Assembly (NCBI GenBank): GCA_004558205.1
Contig: SFDM01000020.1
Span: 1-48,517, forward strand
Origin: Pyramidobacter piscolens
Lineage (GTDB): Bacteria > Synergistota > Synergistia > Synergistales > Dethiosulfovibrionaceae
Reading direction: 5' to 3'
DNA length: 48,517 bases
Shown here: in pieces, positions 7,746-15,594 of the stretch
How the letters are laid out: every line of letters begins with the position of its first letter
How positions within the stretch are numbered: the stretch's first letter is position 1
Notes under the pieces: generated by a model
The model's input: the letters and a program-made list of their open reading frames with translations, nothing else
The model's database searches: none
What the model was told of the DNA's origin: nothing
Program-made: the position numbers and the translations under genes

Positions 7746-8975
7746 TCAGTTGTTTGGCTGCTGATTCTGAGGCTGCCTCCGCGTTACTTTGACGGTCGAC
7801 GGTTCGATGCCGACGATTTCGACGCCCGAATTCTGTCTGGTCCGAATCCGCACAGGCAGGCGCACCGACGGGGTCACAATGCTCGAGACGTCCACGTAGG
7901 CCGACAGTTCCAGCTTCTCGGGCGTCATGGCGTCGAGGATGCTGCGCGCCCCTTCCACGAGAACGGTTACGCTTGCCGGTTCGGCAATCCACTGGGCATC
8001 CTCCGGCACGCCTTCGAAAAGGATTGTGACGTCCTTGTAGGATTTCGTGTCGTTCAGCGTTTTCAGCTCGAACGTCACGGAGACGATCGGCGGCGCGAGC
8101 ATTGAAAGCCCCTTGGGGATGTTCGTGACCTTTGTCTGCACGGTCTGGCTTTTCGTCAGCCGCGACAGGTTGACCGGGTCGGTGTAGAGCTTGTCCACGC
8201 CTTCAAAGGCTTCGCTCCGGCCTTCCACGGGCAGGTTTTCGGGCGATACCTTCGTCGACACCAGGCGCAGGTTGGGCGGAAGGGAACCGCGGGTCCTCAC
8301 TTCGATGGGAAGCTCCTTTCGCGGTATTCCCTGATAGTAGGTGGCCGACAGGGTCACGTCGGGCGGCGAAAAATCCAACGTCGTGCCCGCAGGCGCGCGC
8401 AAAGGGATCTTCCACGTCCCGCCCTCGAAGAGGTTTTCCGTGGTGGGGCGCACCACGATTTCCGTCAGTGAAGCCAGCTGATCCTCGCGGCCGTGAGCCT
8501 TGACGGTCTCAGGACTGACGACGGCGCCGTCCATGATATAGCCCGGCGGCATCTCTTCAGGCGGCAGGACTCGCACCTTCAGTTCCTTTTCCGTCAGCCT
8601 GGCCAGCTCTACCTCCACGTCCTTCGGCGAGATCTGCGTCACCGCCGTCTTGGGAGGAGCCTTAAAGAGGATGGGCAGGCTGTGCCGCCCGGCGCCCAGG
8701 CCCTTCAGATCCACCTCGGAAACGAGCTTCGACGTCTGCAGTGAGTTCATAGCGCGGCGTTCGCCGTTCAGTGTGATCAGGGCGCTGCGAACCGACGGGA
8801 AAAGGGCCAGCCCGCTGGGGGGGTTCAGAAACTCCAAGCGCACTTCGTATTCTTTCGCGATCTCTTCGTTGCGGTTTCCGACCACGTACAACCACAGGGC
8901 GAAAGCCAGCGCGAAGGCGAAAAATGTCAAAAAGCCGCGCGAAGAAAGCCAATCATCAAGGTTTGTGTATTTCAT
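7746..8975 (-). CDS. cdaR: YbbR-domain protein, CdaA regulator
   Basis: Predicted membrane-anchored extracytoplasmic protein that modulates the diadenylate cyclase CdaA. The 409 residues start with a short cytoplasmic end, one transmembrane segment (about residues 14-32, FLTFFAFALAFALWLYVV) and then several YbbR-type beta repeats, each with a segment like ISPKDVEVEL, VSPETVKAHG, VSPENLPVEG or IEPSTVKVTR. The tail is Gln/Asn rich. It starts 10 bases after cdaA stops and precedes glmM, the context that supports the name. How it signals is not visible in the sequence. Confidence 0.9.
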   Translation of the reverse strand: MKYTNLDDWLSSRGFLTFFAFALAFALWLYVVGNRNEEIAKEYEVRLEFLNPPSGLALFPSVRSALITLNGERRAMNSLQTSKLVSEVDLKGLGAGRHSLPILFKAPPKTAVTQISPKDVEVELARLTEKELKVRVLPPEEMPPGYIMDGAVVSPETVKAHGREDQLASLTEIVVRPTTENLFEGGTWKIPLRAPAGTTLDFSPPDVTLSATYYQGIPRKELPIEVRTRGSLPPNLRLVSTKVSPENLPVEGRSEAFEGVDKLYTDPVNLSRLTKSQTVQTKVTNIPKGLSMLAPPIVSVTFELKTLNDTKSYKDVTILFEGVPEDAQWIAEPASVTVLVEGARSILDAMTPEKLELSAYVDVSSIVTPSVRLPVRIRTRQNSGVEIVGIEPSTVKVTRRQPQNQQPNN

Positions 8976-8985
8976 CGTCCATCAC

Positions 8986-9813
8986 CTAATTATTGCCAAA
9001 GGACCGCAGCTCTTCGCGGAGACTTTCGAGGAAGCTCTGCTGCTCCTGATCCTGGCCCGAGAAATAGTGAATCAGATACTTCTTCAGCTGTGGTTCTTTG
9101 AGGTTGCGGGAAAGTCGGCCGTTGATCGCCAGGGACACTTCGCCCCGTTCTTCCGAGACCACCAGCGTCACGGCATCGGAAACCTCCGTGAGGCCGATGG
9201 CGGCACGGTGGCGGGTCCCCAGCCACCGCGAGAGGTCGGCGTCCTCGGTCAGAGGCAGGTAGCAGCCGGCGGAAATGATCTTTTCAGTGTCGAGGATCGT
9301 CGCGCCGTCGTGAAGGGGGTTGTTGGGCCAGAAGATGGCGATGATGAGCTCCTGCGTGATTTCAGCGTTCAGCACCACCGAGTTCCGCCAATAGTCTTTC
9401 AGCCCCGTGCCCCTTTGCAGGACCAGCAGCGCGCCGATCTTGTGGGAACAGCAGTACATGATCGCCTTGCTCATCTCGTCGGCAACGATCTCGGCGCGCT
9501 TCATGGCTTTCTTCCGGCGCCACATGTTGCCGCGGCCGATCTCTTCCAGGATTTTGCGCAGCTCGGGCTGAAAGACGACGGGGACGATGATCAGCAGGGC
9601 GCTGAACCCCTGGGCAAGGATCCAGGAGAAGGTCTCCAGGTTCAGCCACCGCGAGACAAAGGAAAGGAATATCAGCAGAAAAAGCCCTTTGACGAGCTGA
9701 ACGGCCCGCGTTCCCACCAGCAGGCTCAGAGTTTTATAGATAATAAAGGTTACCACGGCAATGTCAATTACATCCTGCCATCTGAAAAAGCTGAACAGTT
9801 CGGACACCGGCAA
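8986..9813 (-). CDS. cdaA: Diadenylate cyclase
   Basis: Makes the second messenger c-di-AMP from two ATP. The 275-residue protein has three N-terminal transmembrane segments (about residues 14-32, 38-56, 65-81), then a DAC domain with both hallmark motifs: DGA at residues 169-171 (NPLHDGATIL) and RHR at 201-203 (GTRHRAAIGL). Length and layout match CdaA/DacA. It leads the cdaA-cdaR-glmM operon and has a promoter with an extended -10 about 55 bases upstream. In known systems c-di-AMP controls potassium and osmolyte uptake and wall homeostasis. Confidence 0.96.
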   Translation of the reverse strand: MPVSELFSFFRWQDVIDIAVVTFIIYKTLSLLVGTRAVQLVKGLFLLIFLSFVSRWLNLETFSWILAQGFSALLIIVPVVFQPELRKILEEIGRGNMWRRKKAMKRAEIVADEMSKAIMYCCSHKIGALLVLQRGTGLKDYWRNSVVLNAEITQELIIAIFWPNNPLHDGATILDTEKIISAGCYLPLTEDADLSRWLGTRHRAAIGLTEVSDAVTLVVSEERGEVSLAINGRLSRNLKEPQLKKYLIHYFSGQDQEQQSFLESLREELRSFGNN

Positions 9814-9866
9814 CTCCCCTTCCTTTATGGTTCCTGTCGAAAGCGTTCATGTAATTTCTGCGCAGT

Positions 9867-9875
9867 ATCATACCA
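9867..9875 (-). promoter_or_regulatory. Extended -10 promoter element for cdaA
   Basis: On the minus strand TGG-TATGAT (-10 at 9872-9867, with the TGn element just upstream). No good -35 lies 16-18 bases before it (T-rich GGTTTT region), which suits an extended -10 promoter. The cdaA start is about 54 bases downstream. Confidence 0.45.
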
Positions 9876-10119
9876 CAGAACTCCGGACAAAAAACCGAGA
9901 TGCGAACATTTTCAGCAATATGGAAAGATTCGAATCTCTTAAAATTATTCCATGCTTTACGTCGAAAAGAATGAACGCCTGAGAATCCTTCAAAAGACAG
10001 GCGCGGTAAAAGCAACTCCATGGCGAGGAACCGGGCAAAGTCCGCCTCCCCGTCATGGAGCGCCATTTTCGCAGAATTTCAGCAGTTCGTGATAAAAACA
10101 CAAAATGTACGGAGGGAAC

Positions 10120-10200
10120 GCCTGGGGGTGACCCACAAAGGGAGCATAGACAGACCGCGCAGCGCCCAAGTATGCCTGAGCGACTGGGGCTCCCCCAGGC
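10120..10200 (-). ncRNA. Long stable hairpin between pyk and cdaA, unassigned
   Basis: An 81-base stretch whose ends pair: GCCTGGGGG at the left with CCCCCAGGC at the right, continued by GACCC/GGGGC with a mismatch; the inside carries further GC-rich complementarity. On the minus strand it lies about 55 bases after the pyk stop and is followed by TTTTGTGTTTTT only after a gap, so it is not a textbook terminator. It could end the pyk transcript, protect its 3' end, or be a small RNA. The rest of 9814-10256 holds the cdaA promoter and no convincing gene. Confidence 0.4.
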
Positions 10201-10256
10201 TGGCCTTGAACTTCTTATATTCGATCTTTTTATCGATAGAGAGTATCAGCGCGCCG

Positions 10257-12014
10257 CTAAGCGCCCGTGTTCACCACGCCGCCGTAGAGAATGCCCGAGT
10301 GGGAGTCCACGGTCACGACTTGGCCGGTCTTCAGGGCTTTGACGGCTCCGCGCGCGCCCACGATGCAGGGGATGGAAGCTTCGAGGGAGATGATCGCGGC
10401 ATGGCTGGTCAGGCCGCCTTCTTCGGTAACCAGCGCCGAAAGGCGGTCGAGATACTCCATATAAGCGGCGTTGGTGCGCCTCGTGACCAGGATGTCGCCC
10501 TTCTGAATCCGATCGAGATTTTCATCGTTCTCGGCGACGAAAACCCGGCCCGTGACGACGCCCGGAAGCACAGGAAGTCCCTGGACGACCATGCGGCCGA
10601 TAGTGCAGACGCGGAGCATATTGGTGGTGCCCGTCACACCCAGCGGCAGCCCCGCCGTGACGACCAGCAGGTCGCCCTCTTTCACATAGCCCTGTTCCTG
10701 GGTCACTTGGACGGCGCTCTTGATGGCCTCTTCCTCGGTCTGGGCGGTGGGGGCGATGATCGGGAAAATTCCCCAGTACAGGCTCATCCAGCGCAAGCAC
10801 TTCACCGACGGCGTGACCGCGATGATCGGACAGACGGGGCGGTATTTGCTGACCATCCTCGCGGTGGAACCGCTGTGGGTCAGCGAGACGATCGCGCTGG
10901 CCTTCATCTTGGCCGAGATCTCCACGGCCGCCATGCTGACGCCGTCGGGCACGTTGTTCTCGGCGGTGGGAATCGAGAAGGGCCTCTGCCACCGCTTCAG
11001 CCCTTCCTGGGCTTTGAGGACAATCTTCGCCATGGTCTCCACGGCCAGCACGGGGTACTTACCAGCGGCGGACTCTCCGGAAAGCATCACCGCATCGGCG
11101 CCGTCCAGCACGGCGTTGGCCACGTCGTTAGCCTCGGCGCGGGTGGGGCGGGGGTTTCTGATCATGGAGTCGAGCATTTGGGTCGCCACGATCGTGGGCT
11201 TTCCGCGGCTGCGGCAGATATCGATAATTTCTTTCTGGACGAGAGGCACGTTTTCCGTGGGAATCTCCACACCCAGATCGCCGCGGGCCACCATCATGCC
11301 GTCCACCACGTCGGCGATTTCCTCAAGGCGCTCCACAGCCTTCCGGCTCTCGATCTTGGCAATGATCTTCATGTCGCCGCCGGCCTCTTCGATGACGCGC
11401 CGGACGGCCAGCACGTCGTCGCGGTTGCGCACAAAGGAGACGGCCACAAAGTCCACGTCGTTCTTCACGCCCCACAGGATATCCTCCTTATCCTTTTCTG
11501 ACAGGGTGGGAAGGCTGATCTCGGCGTCGGGAACGTTGACGCCCTTCCTGTTCGACAGAGGGCCTCCGACGATTACCTCGCAGACGATCACGTCGCCGCG
11601 AAGCTCTTTCACCCTCAGCCGCAGCGTGCCGTCGTCGATAAAGACGTCCTGGCCGACTTCGCACTCGCGGGCGAGGGTGGCATGGGTGATGCCGACCCAT
11701 TTGTCGCAGCCGCGGCTGCCGTCGTCGGGACGAAGTTCGAAGGTTTGCCCCTGCTGGAGCATGACTGGCTGATCCTTTTCGAGCAGAGTGGTCCTGATCT
11801 CGGGGCCTTTTGTGTCGAGCATCACACCGACAGGGCGGTTTTTCTCGCCGGAAAGGGCGCGCACCAGCTTCAAAGCCTCAAAGTGGCTCTCGTGGGTGCC
11901 GTGGCTGAAGTTCAGGCGCGCCACGTCCAATCCGGCGTCCATCATGGCTCCCAGGGTCTCCCTGTTAAGACTCGCGGGGCCGAGCGTACATACAATTTTA
12001 ACTTTACGATTCAA
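10257..12014 (-). CDS. pyk: Pyruvate kinase with C-terminal PEP-utilizer domain
   Basis: Converts PEP and ADP to pyruvate and ATP. The catalytic core shows KIVCTLGPAS at the N terminus, MVARGDLGVEIP and MLDSMIRNPRPTRAEANDVANA. After about residue 470 there is an extra phosphohistidine-like mobile domain (TSHAAIISLE, VDSHSGILYG), as in Bacillus-type enzymes of about 585 residues. Start choice: ATG 12029 contains GGAGG in its second and third codons, and that GGAGG is spaced 8 bases from TTG 12014, which gives the family-typical MNRKVKIVCTLG; I prefer TTG, 585 residues. It lies 65 bases after dnaE on the same strand. Confidence 0.95.
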   Translation of the reverse strand: MNRKVKIVCTLGPASLNRETLGAMMDAGLDVARLNFSHGTHESHFEALKLVRALSGEKNRPVGVMLDTKGPEIRTTLLEKDQPVMLQQGQTFELRPDDGSRGCDKWVGITHATLARECEVGQDVFIDDGTLRLRVKELRGDVIVCEVIVGGPLSNRKGVNVPDAEISLPTLSEKDKEDILWGVKNDVDFVAVSFVRNRDDVLAVRRVIEEAGGDMKIIAKIESRKAVERLEEIADVVDGMMVARGDLGVEIPTENVPLVQKEIIDICRSRGKPTIVATQMLDSMIRNPRPTRAEANDVANAVLDGADAVMLSGESAAGKYPVLAVETMAKIVLKAQEGLKRWQRPFSIPTAENNVPDGVSMAAVEISAKMKASAIVSLTHSGSTARMVSKYRPVCPIIAVTPSVKCLRWMSLYWGIFPIIAPTAQTEEEAIKSAVQVTQEQGYVKEGDLLVVTAGLPLGVTGTTNMLRVCTIGRMVVQGLPVLPGVVTGRVFVAENDENLDRIQKGDILVTRRTNAAYMEYLDRLSALVTEEGGLTSHAAIISLEASIPCIVGARGAVKALKTGQVVTVDSHSGILYGGVVNTGA

Positions 12015-12041
12015 TGAACGGACCTCCATATCGTAGATTTT

Positions 12042-12071
12042 AATTTACCAACACCACTCGTAAAACTGCAA
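12042..12071 (-). promoter_or_regulatory. Possible promoter upstream of pyk
   Basis: TTGCAG (12071-12066), 18-base spacer, then TAAATT (12047-12042) preceded by TGG. It sits in the short dnaE-pyk gap and points at pyk. Sequence match only. Confidence 0.35.
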
Positions 12072-12079
12072 TTAACCAA

Positions 12080-15000
12080 TCAGGCGCTGATCTGAGCTTC
12101 GGCCGGGCCCAAAAGGCTGTCCAGAGCGTCCTGGAGCTCTCGGTTGGGGTTGACGCGGACGCTGTTCAGGATCACCGCGGCGGTTTCCATGTCGTCCTCT
12201 ACCTTCAGTATGACCACGCGGTCGCCCCGGCATCCCTTTAACGTGGCCAGGAACTTCTTCTGCGAGACTTCCCTGAGCGTTTCCGCCGAGACCGTGATTT
12301 CCACGTAACTCCGCAGGGACAGGTTTTCCTCCAGCATGGTCACGTCGGAAGCGATGATCGTCCCGTCGCCGCGGTCGTCGGGGCGTCCCGTCACCAGGTA
12401 GGGCTTGCCGGGGAACAGCGTGGGCTTGATCTCAAGCCAGGGTTTCCCGTTTCTCGCCTTAGGGAAGCAGACCACGCTGATCTGGTTTTCCCCGTCGTCG
12501 AGGCTCAGGATGCCCATGGCGTCGCCGCGCTTGGTGATCTTTTCCTGATAGCCCGTCAGCAGCCCCGCAAAGGTGGGCGCGCAGCCTTCGCTGCGCCAGA
12601 AGGGGATATCGCCGATGCTCGCGTTGGCGTGCTTCAGCGCAAGGTTTCTATAACGGTCGAAGGGATGGCCGGAGATGTACATGCCTACGGCGTCCTTCTC
12701 CATCTCGAGCTTGGTGGCCATGTCGTTCTCTTCGGCTTCCACCAGGTCGGGGTGCTCGGTGACCGTCAGGTCGCCGAACAGGGAAACCTGGTTGTCGTCG
12801 GCCGCCTGCTTCAGAGCAAAATCGAACATCTCGGGCAGCGACTGGAGCAGCTGGTTTCTGTTGGAATTCATGCTGTCGAAGGCGCCCGCCATGATCAGGC
12901 TTTCCACCACGGATTTTCCGACGCTGTGCTTGTCCACGCGCCTGATAAAATCCCAGAAGTCCTTGAAAGGCCCTTCTTCGGAACGGGCCGCGAAGATCGA
13001 CGACAGCGCGGCGTCGCCCACCTTGGACACGCCGCCCAACCCGAAACGGATCACGCCGCCCGTAGCCGTGAAATTGGCGTAGGACTGGTTGATGTCGGGC
13101 GCGAGGACGGCGATGCCGGAAGCGCGGACTTCCCGGATATAGGCGGCCATCACTTCTTTCTTCCCGCCGATTTTACTGGAAAGGTAGGCGGCCATGAACT
13201 CAGTCGGGTAGTGGGCTTTCAGCCAGGCCGTCTGATAGCTGATCAGGGCGTAGGCGGCGCTGTGGGACTTGTTGAAACCGTACCCGGCGAACTTCTCGAT
13301 GATCGCGAAAATCTCAGCCGCTTTCTCGCGGGGCACGCCGTTCTTTTCGGCGCCCTCGATAAAGATAGAGCGCTGCTGGTCCATGACGTACTGCTTTTTC
13401 TTTCCCATGGCGCGGCGCAGCAGGTCGGCGCCGCCCAGCGTGTAGCCCGCCAGGACCGAGGCGCACTTCATAACCTGCTCCTGGTAAAGGACCACGCCGT
13501 AGGTCTCCTTCAGCACGGGTTCCAGCATGGGATGAAGGTAGTGCACTTTCTCGCCGTGCTTGCAGTTCACGTACTGATCGACCATGCCGCTTTCCAGAGG
13601 GCCGGGACGGTACAGGGCCAAAATGGCCACCAGGTCCTCGAAGCGGTCGGGAATCATCTTTTTGATCAGGCGGCGCATGCCCGATGATTCAAGCTGGAAG
13701 ATGCCCAGCGTATCGGCGGCCTGAAGCAATTTGAAGACTTCGGGGTCGTCCAGGGGCAGCGTGTTCAGGTCGGGCAGGGTGACGCCGTTGCGCTTGATGT
13801 TGTCCACAGCCTCTTCCAGAATGGACAGGGTCTGAAGGCCCAGGAAGTCCATCTTCACAAGGCCGAGGCTGGCCACGGGATCCATGGAATACTGGGTTGC
13901 CACCTGGTCGTCCTCGTCGGGAATAGCGCGGACGGGGACCAGGTCCGAAAGGGGCTGGGGCGTGATGACCACGCCGGCGGCGTGCTGCGAGCAGTGTCGG
14001 GCCAGGCCCTCCATACTGCTTGCCGAATCCAGCAGCTCGGCGATCGTGGGATCGGCCTTGGACATGGCCTGAAGGTCAGGCGTCTGCTCCATGGCTTCTT
14101 TGATGCTTTTCACGCCGTCGGGCACCAGGTTGGCCACCTTGTTCACGTCGGCGTAGGCCATGCCCATGGCGCGCCCCACGTCCTTGATCGCCTGCTTGGA
14201 CTTCATGCGCCCAAAGGTGATGATCTGGGAGACGTTGGCCACGCCGTACTTGTCGACCACGTACTTGATCAGCTTGTCGCGCCCCTTGTCGGACACGTCG
14301 GTGTCGATATCGGGCATGGAGATTCGCTCGGGGTTCAGGAACCGCTCAAAGATCAGGCCGAACTTCAGGGGATCCAGTTCGGTGATCTTCATGGAATAGG
14401 CCACCAAAGACCCAGCGGCGGAGCCTCGTCCCGGGCCGATGGGGATGCCGCGCTGCTTGCAGGCGCGTATCACGTCGGCGATGATCAGAAAATAGCCCGG
14501 GAATTTCATCTGGATAATGACGCCCAGCTCGTACTTCAGGCGCTTTTCGTACTCCTCGGGGATCACGTCGCAGTGAAGGCGCTCTTTCAGGCCGTCGTAG
14601 GCCATCTTCTCAAGGTAGGTGTCCAGCGTCAGCCCTTCGGGAATGTCGAACTTGGGCAGCAGGTAGTTGCCCGTGTTCAGCTCGAAGTCGAAGTTGCAGC
14701 GCTCGGCCACCTTGAGCGTATTTTCCAGCGCGTCGGGGGCCTCGGCGCCAAAGAGCTCCCACATCTCCTCGGGCGAACGCAGGTAATAGTCGTTAGTCAC
14801 GAAGGACATGCGGTCCGGGTCGGTGATCAGCTTTTTGGTGCCCACACAGAGCAGCAGTTCGTGCCAGTCGAAGTCTTCTTTATTCAGATAATGGGCGTCG
14901 TTGGTGGCCAACAGGTGGAAGTCCTCGCGGCGCGCCATCTCGATGATCTTCCTGTTGACCAGGGCCTGCTCGGGCACGTGGTTGGACATGATCTCCAGGA

Positions 15001-15511
15001 AAAAGTTATCGGGACCGAAGATGTCGCGGTACATTTTGGCCCGTTCGAGAGCCTCTTCCTCCTTCCCCTCCACGATCAGCGAAGGGATCTCGCCGGCAAG
15101 GCAGGCCGACGAGGCGATCAGCCCCTTGCTGTACTGGGCCAGCAGCCGGTGGTCCACTCGCGGCTTGTAGTAGATGCCCTTCGTGTTGGCGATGGACACC
15201 AGCTTGATCAAATTGTGGTAGCCTTCGTCGTTTTCGGCCAGCAGCAGGAAGTGGTTGCTTTTCTTGTTCCGGCTGTCGATCCCGTCGGGGCTGACGTAGA
15301 TCTCACAGCCAATGATGGGCTTCACGCCGGCGGCCTTGCACTGCTGGTAGAACTCCACAGCCCCGTACATCACGCCGTGATCGGTCATGGCGACGGCAGG
15401 CATTCCCCAATCGGCACATCTCTTCGCGAGTTCCCCGCATCGGATGGCCCCGTCAAGAAGGCTGTATTCGGTATGGACGTGCAAATGGACAAAATTTTTC
15501 TCAGCGGACAT
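12080..15511 (-). CDS. dnaE: DNA polymerase III alpha subunit
   Basis: Replicative polymerase of the C family, DnaE1 type. From ATG 15511 (GGAAGGAG six bases before it) the protein has 1143 residues. The N-terminal PHP domain starts FVHLHVHTEYSLLDG (residues 7-21), followed by the polymerase core with GPGRGSAAGSLVAY (about 359) and the catalytic-Asp motif PDIDTD (400-405), the helix-hairpin-helix region, and an OB fold near the C terminus (residues roughly 980-1060). It lies 83 bases after dnaX, so the holoenzyme subunits are probably made from one transcript. Confidence 0.97.
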   Translation of the reverse strand: MSAEKNFVHLHVHTEYSLLDGAIRCGELAKRCADWGMPAVAMTDHGVMYGAVEFYQQCKAAGVKPIIGCEIYVSPDGIDSRNKKSNHFLLLAENDEGYHNLIKLVSIANTKGIYYKPRVDHRLLAQYSKGLIASSACLAGEIPSLIVEGKEEEALERAKMYRDIFGPDNFFLEIMSNHVPEQALVNRKIIEMARREDFHLLATNDAHYLNKEDFDWHELLLCVGTKKLITDPDRMSFVTNDYYLRSPEEMWELFGAEAPDALENTLKVAERCNFDFELNTGNYLLPKFDIPEGLTLDTYLEKMAYDGLKERLHCDVIPEEYEKRLKYELGVIIQMKFPGYFLIIADVIRACKQRGIPIGPGRGSAAGSLVAYSMKITELDPLKFGLIFERFLNPERISMPDIDTDVSDKGRDKLIKYVVDKYGVANVSQIITFGRMKSKQAIKDVGRAMGMAYADVNKVANLVPDGVKSIKEAMEQTPDLQAMSKADPTIAELLDSASSMEGLARHCSQHAAGVVITPQPLSDLVPVRAIPDEDDQVATQYSMDPVASLGLVKMDFLGLQTLSILEEAVDNIKRNGVTLPDLNTLPLDDPEVFKLLQAADTLGIFQLESSGMRRLIKKMIPDRFEDLVAILALYRPGPLESGMVDQYVNCKHGEKVHYLHPMLEPVLKETYGVVLYQEQVMKCASVLAGYTLGGADLLRRAMGKKKQYVMDQQRSIFIEGAEKNGVPREKAAEIFAIIEKFAGYGFNKSHSAAYALISYQTAWLKAHYPTEFMAAYLSSKIGGKKEVMAAYIREVRASGIAVLAPDINQSYANFTATGGVIRFGLGGVSKVGDAALSSIFAARSEEGPFKDFWDFIRRVDKHSVGKSVVESLIMAGAFDSMNSNRNQLLQSLPEMFDFALKQAADDNQVSLFGDLTVTEHPDLVEAEENDMATKLEMEKDAVGMYISGHPFDRYRNLALKHANASIGDIPFWRSEGCAPTFAGLLTGYQEKITKRGDAMGILSLDDGENQISVVCFPKARNGKPWLEIKPTLFPGKPYLVTGRPDDRGDGTIIASDVTMLEENLSLRSYVEITVSAETLREVSQKKFLATLKGCRGDRVVILKVEDDMETAAVILNSVRVNPNRELQDALDSLLGPAEAQISA

Positions 15512-15594
15512 GGAACTCTCCTTCCAGTACAAAAAACGTCATCGGCTGGCGTTCAACCTCTTGACGCGCGCCAATGACGTCGATACGGAACTGG

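Noticed and set aside
9764..10101. Two overlapping minus-strand frames of 77 and 100 residues before cdaA
   Set aside because: No ribosome-binding site, no family features, and they cross the cdaA promoter and each other.
10120..10200. Hairpin considered as SRP RNA or 6S RNA
   Set aside because: Lacks the conserved SRP tip sequence and is far too short for 6S RNA; left as unassigned.
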